A DNA stretch of 64,000 bases. Source: CAXXHQ01 sp963665265 (GTDB taxonomy: Bacteria > Planctomycetota > Planctomycetia > Pirellulales > Thermoguttaceae). Position numbers and translations under genes: made by a program. Below are positions 53,482 to 64,000 of this stretch, piece after piece (within the stretch, counting starts at the first letter, position 1; each line of letters begins with the position of its first letter). Below the pieces are notes generated by a model, which was not told where the DNA came from, did not search any database, and saw nothing but the letters and a program-made list of their open reading frames with translations. The stretch spans positions 744,001 to 808,000 of the forward strand of contig OY762224.2 of the NCBI GenBank assembly GCA_963665265.2, written 5' to 3'.

Positions 53482-54839
53482 GGTCCGTTCTCCGGTTCTA
53501 CGATGTCGGCGGCAATAACGTCATCGTCGTCTTGCAAATTGCAGTAGGTATCCGTATAGACGATTCTTACGGCGCCGAGACCCGCCACGCTGGGAACCAG
53601 TGCGAAAAGGCCGAGCGGGCCGCACGCCCAGGTCAGAACGACTCCGATAAGTATTCCGACGAAAAGACAAATGACGGCGAGCGGTTTTGCCCTCATGTCG
53701 CGGCAATGCATACGCGAGGCCGCGAACACGGTTCCAATCGACGCGAAAAGTCCGGCAATGGCGAGGATAAACGGCGCCGCTCGGTCGGTTGGCGCGGGAA
53801 ACGCCTCTAAATCCAACGTTGGCATTTGAATTAGAAGGCTAACGGAGAGAATGCAGGCTACGACGCCGATCGCACCGCCCAAAAAAAGCGCCGCGGAAAC
53901 GAAGGGAAGCGCTTGAGGATTCGGCGGCGGCAAGGCATCCTCTGAAACGAAGAGATCGGCAGAAACGTCGCCTTGGAAATCCGAAGAATCATCGAAGAAG
54001 GAGCGGTCTTCAGATAGTTTCGGCAAAGCCGCGTTTTCACTTACCAGTTGATCGCAGTAGTCGTCGTAGCTGTTAAGAAGGGCGACGATGCAATATACTC
54101 CGGCAATGGTAAACGCCACGCTCGGCAGAAGAAGCGCCGAAAGGGCTACGCAAAACCATTTGGCGCCGCACCTACCGCGTTTGAGAAGCTCCGCAGCGAC
54201 GAGCAATGCCACGAAATAGACAAAAAGGGCGACAGAAATGATCGCGCCGATCGTCGCTCCGGTATGAGCCGCGTTACGAACGTCGAACGAGACGACGAAT
54301 GCAGATAGAGCTATAAGTCCGCTGATAAATAAAAACGGCCAGCCGATCCATCGGAAGAGACGAATTACGGTTTGAACGGTCGGCCGAGCGTCAACTTTTC
54401 GGTTCACAAGACCAGGATTCGTCGAAGCAGAATAAACATCGTAATACTTACTGATGAAGCGAAGGCAAAACACGCCAAGGGGAGTAAACAAGCCAGTGAC
54501 GAGTAATAACGTCGAGTACATTATTCCCGATTGTTTCGCCGCTGGATCGCCCTTTTCCAGAAGTTTTGCGATTTGCACGAATCGAAAACTGATTGCGGCC
54601 GCAAAGAACGCCACGCCGATCCCCATGGCGAATCCCCAATCCGTCTTTCGTTCGGTCATCGAGGACCAAACGATCAGAAACGCATTCGTGCAAGCGCATA
54701 CCCCATAAAGGATCGTCATCGGCCAGCCGATGACGCGAAACATAATTGCGACGGCGCGAGTCCTTCGAGCGGCCAAAAGGGAAAGCGTCGGGCAATCTAA
54801 GTCGGCTTGCGGAGCCGCGTAATAATTATTATCGCTCAT
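53478..54839 (-). CDS. Member 5 of the MTDNYY-tag family, triple-module protein
   Basis: The protein has 453 residues. The tag is MSDNNYYAAPQADLD. It contains about twelve hydrophobic segments in three blocks. Each block carries the same loop-helix-tail plan: QIAKLLEKGDPAAKQSG then ISKYYDVY; AAELLKRGRCGAKWFC then LNSYDDYC; and SRMHCRDMRAKPLAV then YTDTYCN. Linkers between blocks are acidic (SEDRSFFDDSSDFQGD). Module duplication within one protein is the simplest explanation. The motif is better kept in the third block. Confidence 0.75.
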   Translation of the reverse strand: MSDNNYYAAPQADLDCPTLSLLAARRTRAVAIMFRVIGWPMTILYGVCACTNAFLIVWSSMTERKTDWGFAMGIGVAFFAAAISFRFVQIAKLLEKGDPAAKQSGIMYSTLLLVTGLFTPLGVFCLRFISKYYDVYSASTNPGLVNRKVDARPTVQTVIRLFRWIGWPFLFISGLIALSAFVVSFDVRNAAHTGATIGAIISVALFVYFVALLVAAELLKRGRCGAKWFCVALSALLLPSVAFTIAGVYCIVALLNSYDDYCDQLVSENAALPKLSEDRSFFDDSSDFQGDVSADLFVSEDALPPPNPQALPFVSAALFLGGAIGVVACILSVSLLIQMPTLDLEAFPAPTDRAAPFILAIAGLFASIGTVFAASRMHCRDMRAKPLAVICLFVGILIGVVLTWACGPLGLFALVPSVAGLGAVRIVYTDTYCNLQDDDDVIAADIVEPENGP

Positions 54840-54883
54840 GATTTTTTCGCAATTGCCGGGGCTTGTTTGTGATAATTGGCGTT

Positions 54884-54974
54884 CGTTCCGTCGGCTTGCG
54901 CCGACGGCTTTATTCTTTCGTCCCTGCGGGACTTTCCGGCCGACGCATTTGCTGCGGAGATTCGGGCAACGGCG
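54884..54974. repeat. 90-base repeat, copy A, translated as the tail of member 6
   Basis: The sequence contains the hairpin CCGTCGGC-TTGC-GCCGACGG and the hairpin GTCCC-TGC-GGGAC. It includes the stop codon and the last 20 codons of member 6 (SPLPESPQQMRRPESPAGTK). Copy B at 55987-56077 is over 90% identical. Confidence 0.8.
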
Positions 54975-55941
54975 AATTTGCGCAATACTCTTTCGTATAG
55001 AACACCCTGACTAGAGCTATTCCGACGAGGCAAGCCAACGCAGCCGTCGCACCGAGCACGTTGGCGGTAACGGCAAGCGTTATGCCTAAAGCCAGCCCGG
55101 TGTGGAGGCAAACAAGCACTAACATTCTCGCCTTTAGGTCGCGGCGGAACATACGCCGTCCTGCGACGATTAAGACTGCGGACACGACGGAACCGGCGAA
55201 GCTTGCGGCGAGAGCGACGAATCGAAATCCGCTCCCCGAGAACGCGTCCGTAGTTTCCGGCGCCGGCCGCAGCAGTTGAACGTAACTGCCCGCGTAAAAC
55301 AAAATTCCGATCGCGCCAAGCGCGATAAGAAACCAAAAAATGCACGAAACGGGAAGCGTGAACGTTTCGCTCAAATCCGAAATCTTGGACGAGTCGTCGT
55401 GCGTGATTTCCGGAGTTTGCCGCAGGTTATGGTTTTTCGCAATCGATTTTCGTTTTCGACTTTGCTTGTATGCGCAATACTCTTTCGTAAAAAACACAGA
55501 AATAACGGATAGACTCGCGAACCCGGAAATAAACGACGCAATTCCAATGACTAGCGGGATGACGGAGCTAGTTTGCGAAGCATCATGCCCGCACAGCGAA
55601 CAAATCCAAATCCCTACGCCCAAGAGCGCTACCGACGGAATAAAGGCGGGCCATTTCGCCCAGGGGTAATGCATCGTCATGCAAAAGGCGACCCAAAGCG
55701 TCCAAACGCAGACGACCAACGGGACTGAGGCAAGCAGAGCTAACTGGCCAGCGTATTCCCCGCGAACACCTAGCAAGCAGAGAAAAGCGAATAGCACCGG
55801 TCCGCCGCCGCCCAACAAATAGTAGAGGCAGATAACAAAATTAACGGCGACGGATTGCATTCGTGACGGAGCGGGAGGGCGATCCTCGCGGTTTTGTCGA
55901 AGCGATTCTTGCGGCGGCGATTCGTAATAGTTGTCGGTCAT
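54910..55941 (-). CDS. Member 6 of the MTDNYY-tag family, double-module protein
   Basis: The protein has 343 residues. The tag is MTDNYYESPPQESL. Two blocks of about four hydrophobic segments follow. The first ends with FFTKEYCAYKQ, the second with FYTKEYCANSP, and the loop of the second block is GRRMFRRDLKARMLVL. The linker (about 175-210) is polar and basic. The C-terminal 20 residues are encoded by a 90-base intergenic-type repeat. The gene lies 70 bases from member 5 and on the same strand. Confidence 0.75.
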   Translation of the reverse strand: MTDNYYESPPQESLRQNREDRPPAPSRMQSVAVNFVICLYYLLGGGGPVLFAFLCLLGVRGEYAGQLALLASVPLVVCVWTLWVAFCMTMHYPWAKWPAFIPSVALLGVGIWICSLCGHDASQTSSVIPLVIGIASFISGFASLSVISVFFTKEYCAYKQSRKRKSIAKNHNLRQTPEITHDDSSKISDLSETFTLPVSCIFWFLIALGAIGILFYAGSYVQLLRPAPETTDAFSGSGFRFVALAASFAGSVVSAVLIVAGRRMFRRDLKARMLVLVCLHTGLALGITLAVTANVLGATAALACLVGIALVRVFYTKEYCANSPLPESPQQMRRPESPAGTKE

Positions 55942-55986
55942 GCTTTTGTCGCCCCTATCGGGGCTTCTTCGTAAATACTCGGTTCT

Positions 55987-56077
55987 CGTTCCGTCGGCTT
56001 GCGCCGACGGCTTTATTCTTTCGTCCCTGCGGGACTTTTTGGCCGACGCATCTCCTGCGGAGCTTCGGGCAACGGCG
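55987..56077. repeat. 90-base repeat, copy B, downstream of member 7
   Basis: It starts just after the stop codon of member 7 and, in a different frame, would encode PLPEAPQEMRRPKSPAGTKE, the same tail that copy A adds to member 6. So this copy is an untranslated relic or an independent insertion. Confidence 0.75.
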
Positions 56078-56602
56078 TTACGCTATCGTTTCCAAGGGAT
56101 TGTCGGGCGGTATGCAATAAGCTTTCGCGTAGCGAAAGACGGAGATATAAAAACAGGCAACGCCGACCAGAAGGGTCAGGAAGGCGACGGCAAGCATTGC
56201 GATCTCAACCAGTTCGAACAGTGAACGCATATCGGCGCCAAGAAGGATTAAATAGAAACCGCCAAGGCCCATGAGGACCAGCGAGTGGACAATTGCGCCC
56301 CATTTCGCCGTAAATATTCGTTGGGTCATATGGCGAGCTGTAACGACCATCAAGACGCCGAAAATCGCAAGCGAGGCAGGCAAGACTAGCGTCAACGGAT
56401 TTTCCATTTGAAGCGTCGATGAAAACAAGCGTTCGCCGAACGTGAGCCAAGCGACCAAATACAGCGTAAAGAAACCGAAGAAGACGGCAAAAGAAACGCC
56501 AAAAAGCCAGAAAGCGACGATAACGAATTGGACGCTGAAGGCTACGGCCGGCTTCGGCGCTTCGCATTCGACGGTCGGAGCCGCGTAATAATTTTCAGTC
56601 AT
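56078..56602 (-). CDS. Member 7 of the MTDNYY-tag membrane protein family
   Basis: The protein has 174 residues. The tag is MTENYYAAPTVECEAPK. Four hydrophobic segments follow, with the central loop ARHMTQRIFTAKWGAIVHS and the end motif RYAKAYCIPPD, and it ends in NPLETIA. The sequence is closest to members 1 and 2. The start at 56602 gives the tag. A longer frame upstream has no protein-like sequence. It is the first gene of the run, and begins 118 bases after the rpsG terminator, so the run likely has its own promoter. Confidence 0.75.
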   Translation of the reverse strand: MTENYYAAPTVECEAPKPAVAFSVQFVIVAFWLFGVSFAVFFGFFTLYLVAWLTFGERLFSSTLQMENPLTLVLPASLAIFGVLMVVTARHMTQRIFTAKWGAIVHSLVLMGLGGFYLILLGADMRSLFELVEIAMLAVAFLTLLVGVACFYISVFRYAKAYCIPPDNPLETIA

Positions 56603-56720
56603 GGCGGGACGCTCGGGGCCTGAGGAGAAGCGGCGGAGCGTCGCAACGACCGCCCCGGCACGATCATTCTGCCCCCCGACGAAGTAAATTGCAACTGTTT
56701 TCGCGAAAGGGGCGCGGCGC

Positions 56721-56760
56721 AATAAAAAAGCCGCGTCAACGAGTATTCGTCGGCGCGGCT
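56721..56760 (-). terminator. Rho-independent terminator after rpsG
   Basis: On the minus strand AGCCGCG-CCGACGA loops back to TCG-TTGACGCGGCT and is followed by TTTTTTATT. It separates the ribosomal protein genes from the membrane protein array. Confidence 0.85.
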
Positions 56761-56786
56761 CGAATATTGGATTTACGCGACGCTTA

Positions 56787-57257
56787 TTACCAAGCGAAGT
56801 GGGCGAACGCCTTGTTGGCGTCGGCCATGCGGTGGACGTTCTCGCGTTTGGTCATCGCGGCGCCTTCGCGGTTGTAGGCGGCGAGCAACTCATTGGCGAG
56901 TTTGTTGGCCATGGGCTGGCCCTTCTTCTCGCGGCAGGAGCCGAGGATCCAGCGAATGGCCAGCGATTGCTGACGGTTTCGGCTGACGGGCATCGGGACC
57001 TGATACGAGGCGCCGCCGACGCGTTTCGAGCGAACCTCGATGTTCGGCTTCACGTTTTCCAACGCCTGCGTGAAGACGTCGATCGATTCGGCGTCCTTGA
57101 TCTTCTCGGCGATGATGTCCAAGGCTCCGTAGAAGACGGCTTGCGCCGCGCTCTTCTTGCCGTCCCACATCATGCAATTGATGAATTTGCCGGCTAACAT
57201 CGATCCGTGCTTCGGATCGGGAGCCAATTTCGTTCTGCTGGCGGTAATGCGTCCCAT
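56787..57257 (-). CDS. rpsG: Ribosomal protein S7
   Basis: The protein has 156 residues, the normal length. It binds 16S rRNA in the head of the small subunit. Family features include KFINCMMWDGKKSAAQAVFYGALD, FTQALENVKPNIEVRSKRVGGASYQVP and the C-terminal AYNREGAAMTKRENVHRMADANKAFAHFAW. It is in the order rpsL-rpsG of the str operon, 106 bases downstream of rpsL. The usual neighbour fusA does not follow directly. Confidence 0.98.
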   Translation of the reverse strand: MGRITASRTKLAPDPKHGSMLAGKFINCMMWDGKKSAAQAVFYGALDIIAEKIKDAESIDVFTQALENVKPNIEVRSKRVGGASYQVPMPVSRNRQQSLAIRWILGSCREKKGQPMANKLANELLAAYNREGAAMTKRENVHRMADANKAFAHFAW

Positions 57258-57362
57258 GAGTCTCGAAAATATTTGGTTAGGGGGCCGGGACTAGGAGGCG
57301 GCGAGGAAGGAGAAAGAAAAAATCCCTTCCGCCGAAAACCGAATCCCTTGGGGCTGATTTTC

Positions 57363-57731
57363 TTACGATTTCTTCGCGCCGTAACGGCTGCGGGAGCGTT
57401 TGCGGCCTTCGACGCCCAAGGTATCCAAGGCGCCGCGAACCACTTGATAGCGAACGCCGGGGAGGTCGCGAATACGACCGCCGCGGACCAACACGATCGA
57501 GTGCTCTTGCAAGCTGTGGCCTTCGCCCGGAATGTATACCGTGACTTCCTTGCCGTTCGACAAGCGAACGCGGGTGATCTTCCGCATGGCCGAGTTCGGC
57601 TTCTTCGGGGTCATCGTCTTGACCTGAAGGCAAACGCCGCGCTTTTGCGGGCACTTGACCAACACCGGCGATTTGCTGTACTTCCGTTTCGCGCGGCGAT
57701 TGCTACGCACCAATTGGTTGATCGTGGGCAT
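57363..57731 (-). CDS. rpsL: Ribosomal protein S12
   Basis: The protein has 122 residues. It is at the decoding centre, interface of the 30S subunit. The signature TPKKPNSAMRKITRVRLSNGKEVTVYIPGEGHSLQEHS spans the conserved loop, including the lysine-rich positions where streptomycin resistance mutations occur in other bacteria (KKPNS). It follows rpoC on the same strand with a 220-base gap, as in many bacteria. Confidence 0.98.
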   Translation of the reverse strand: MPTINQLVRSNRRAKRKYSKSPVLVKCPQKRGVCLQVKTMTPKKPNSAMRKITRVRLSNGKEVTVYIPGEGHSLQEHSIVLVRGGRIRDLPGVRYQVVRGALDTLGVEGRKRSRSRYGAKKS

Positions 57732-57951
57732 GTCTTGCTCGAACTAGTGATTACGATTCGTGTTTACTATGTATTTTCTGGAAGCGGCCGACGGCCGACT
57801 TTATGCGCAAAAAGCGGGAATCCTTCATTGTGCCGATTTATTATCGGCTGTCAATGGGGGCGATTTTCCCTCAACCTCCCGTATTCAGTAAACTCGCAAG
57901 AATCTACCTATTTCGGGTGGGTGCCGGATGCATTAACACGCATCCCATAAA

Positions 57952-62448
<4,497 letters not shown>

Positions 62449-62770
62449 TATGAACGCTCCTTGGGGTTCGCTCGCGAATCATCCCCGGTATCCTGCGGGA
62501 AAATTCGGCGGGCTGGAGGCAGCGCTATTGATTCCGACGTGACCGGCGATCCCGTTCTTCGCAAACGCGGCCGCGTTTGCAATGCGTTTTTTCGCGAAAC
62601 AGGATGCCGGCGTTCAAGGACTCAATAACAAGGTCTTGTTCGTTGGCGTCTCGAAGCGGAGGGCGTCGCACATCGGCGGGCCGCGTCGCTCCATGCGTAT
62701 ATCTCTATTATTTTTCGCCGCGATCGGACGACGGAACGCGCCGTCCGATCTTCGGCGTTCGTTTTAAAAA
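62449..62770. other. Intergenic region between rpoB and rpoC with a perfect palindrome
   Basis: The region is 322 bases long. GCAAACGCGGCCGCGTTTGC at 62561-62580 is a perfect 20-base palindrome. It lacks a T-run on the minus strand. No gene was found. It may be a regulator site or a structured leader. Confidence 0.55.
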
Positions 62771-64000
62771 TTACATGTGCGCTTTTTCAAGCTGCATGTT
62801 CAAAGCCAAGCCGCGAATTTCGTTCGTAAGAACGTCGAAACTGGCGGGGGTGCCGGCCTCGAGCGTGTTCTCGCCCTTGACCATCGCTTCGTAAATTTTC
62901 GTGCGGCCTTCCACGTCGTCGCTCTTCACGGTGAGCAATTCTTGGAGAATGAACGCCGACCCGTAGGCCTCGAGGGCCCACACTTCCATTTCCCCGAAGC
63001 GCTGACCGCCGAAGCGGGCCTTTCCGCCCAGGGGTTGCTGCGTAATTAGCGAGTAAGGACCGGTCGATCGGGCATGAACCTTGTCGTCGACCAAGTGATG
63101 CAGCTTGAGCATGTAGATGTAACCCACCGTGCTCTTTTGCTCCATCGCTTCGCCGGTGCGGCCGTCGAACAACTGAACCTTGCCCGACTCGGGCAGGTTC
63201 GCCGTCTTCAGCAGCTCGCGGATGCCGGACTCTTCGGCTCCGTCGAAAATCGGCGTAATCGCTTGGAAGCCCAGCGTGCCGGCGGCCCAGCCCAAGTGCG
63301 TCTCCAAAATCTGACCCACGTTCATACGGCTAGGAACGCCTAGCGGGTTCAGAAGGATTTGCACCGGCGTGCCGTCGGCCAAGAAGGGCATGTCCTCTTT
63401 CGGAAGAACGCGCGAGATAACACCCTTGTTACCGTGACGACCGGCCATCTTATCGCCGACCGAAATCACTCGCTTCGCCGCGACGTAAATCTTGACCATT
63501 TGCAAGACGCCGCTGCGGAGCTCGTCGCCGCGTTTCATCGAATTCAAAATACGGTCGCGGACGTCAATCGCCATTTCGACCGCCGGCCAATAGGTCTTGT
63601 GGACTTTCTCGATCTCGGCGCGACGCTGCGGGCTGCGAATGTCGAGCGACTCGATATTGAAGTTCGCGGCTTGCTCGGCGACGTAGCGATGCTCTTGACC
63701 TTCGACGAGGTGATTGCCTTCGTCGTCGGTGAGTTTGCGTTTCAAGACGTCTTCGAGTTGGCGGACCAATTCACCGAAGGCGACGGCGATTTGCTCGTTC
63801 CCCTTCGACTCGGCCTCTTTCAATTCGGCTTCGAACTTCTTGCGTTCGTCTTCGCTGAGGCTCATGCGACGCGAGAACTTGTGCGCGCCGATGACGATTC
63901 CTTCAACGCCCGACGGAACTTCCAGCGAATCGTTCTTCACGTCTTCGCCGGCTCGACCGAAAATGGCGTGCAACAATTTTTCTTCCGGCGTTAGTTCGGT
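62771..64000 (-). CDS. rpoB: RNA polymerase subunit beta, C-terminal part (start lies beyond the window)
   Basis: The frame is open to base 64000, so only about 409 C-terminal residues are seen. The last residues within the window upstream read TELTPEEK-LLHAIFG, matching the conserved start of the beta-subunit C-terminal half. Further matches are ISVGDKMAGRHGNKGVISR, MPFLADGTPVQILLNPLGVPSRMNVGQILETHLG, QPLGGKARFGGQRFGEMEVWALEAYGSA and LLTVKSDDVEGR. They contain the flap and active-centre lysine/arginine regions. The gene order rpoB-rpoC is conserved. A helical insertion (about residues 40-140 of the visible part) between HKFSRRMSL and the MKRGDEL segment resembles a lineage-specific insertion. 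Confidence 0.97.
   Translation of the reverse strand, partial: TELTPEEKLLHAIFGRAGEDVKNDSLEVPSGVEGIVIGAHKFSRRMSLSEDERKKFEAELKEAESKGNEQIAVAFGELVRQLEDVLKRKLTDDEGNHLVEGQEHRYVAEQAANFNIESLDIRSPQRRAEIEKVHKTYWPAVEMAIDVRDRILNSMKRGDELRSGVLQMVKIYVAAKRVISVGDKMAGRHGNKGVISRVLPKEDMPFLADGTPVQILLNPLGVPSRMNVGQILETHLGWAAGTLGFQAITPIFDGAEESGIRELLKTANLPESGKVQLFDGRTGEAMEQKSTVGYIYMLKLHHLVDDKVHARSTGPYSLITQQPLGGKARFGGQRFGEMEVWALEAYGSAFILQELLTVKSDDVEGRTKIYEAMVKGENTLEAGTPASFDVLTNEIRGLALNMQLEKAHM

Overview
The window looks like chromosome of a planctomycete (Planctomycetota, probably Pirellulales-like). The evidence is a YTV-repeat envelope protein, three secreted PEP-CTERM proteins (one with a dockerin), an ECF sigma factor fused to a membrane-anchored LamG domain, a Ser/Thr kinase with a membrane tail, a FadL-type porin, and a minus-strand rpoB-rpoC-rpsL-rpsG ... 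fusA order. I saw no tRNA, rRNA, CRISPR array, integrase or IS transposase.

Region by region. 1-5.1 kb: the end of an HD-GYP protein overlapping a PilZ-like gene, a flavin reductase, a secreted protein and a lipoprotein of unknown role, and a class C beta-lactamase-like hydrolase. 5.1-15.3 kb: a polytopic membrane protein, the sigma-LamG fusion, a FadL-like porin, and two large PEP-CTERM proteins, one with a GH43-like beta-propeller and one with a papain-like protease. 15.6-22 kb: a regulatory cluster of ECF sigma factor, membrane protein, Ser/Thr kinase, FHA-like protein and membrane-anchored coiled-coil protein. 22-27.7 kb: metabolism, with a PncC-NadD fusion for NAD synthesis, fumarase, a histidine phosphatase and a DRE-TIM aldolase.

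27.7-41.2 kb is a phage-like block. It has a small HTH/zinc-ribbon gene, a holin-like gene and a ParB-like gene, then after an interruption a portal, a prohead protease, a decoration-like protein, an HK97-type major capsid protein and small connector-like genes, with an XRE regulator on the opposite strand. No terminase, tail, lysis enzyme or integrase is visible. The gap where a terminase would be expected holds a mosaic of short hairpins and a 1285-residue PEP-CTERM/dockerin protein on the other strand. It may be a domesticated or decayed head module.

41.5-48.6 kb: a degenerate GGDEF protein, a TPR protein, a lipoate ligase-like protein, the YTV protein, and a BRCT-like + MerR + TPR protein. 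48.6-64 kb: the str/rpo region. Between rpsG and fusA sits a same-strand run of seven paralogous small membrane proteins. They share an N-terminal MTDNYYESP-like tag, a central basic RxMxR...AK loop and a C-terminal YTKxYC-like motif. Two of them contain two or three copies of the module. This is the most striking undescribed system here. Intergenic DNA is rich in short hairpin repeats, C-rich CCCTA-like repeats and TGTAGGG...CCCTACA elements, several in the same orientation.
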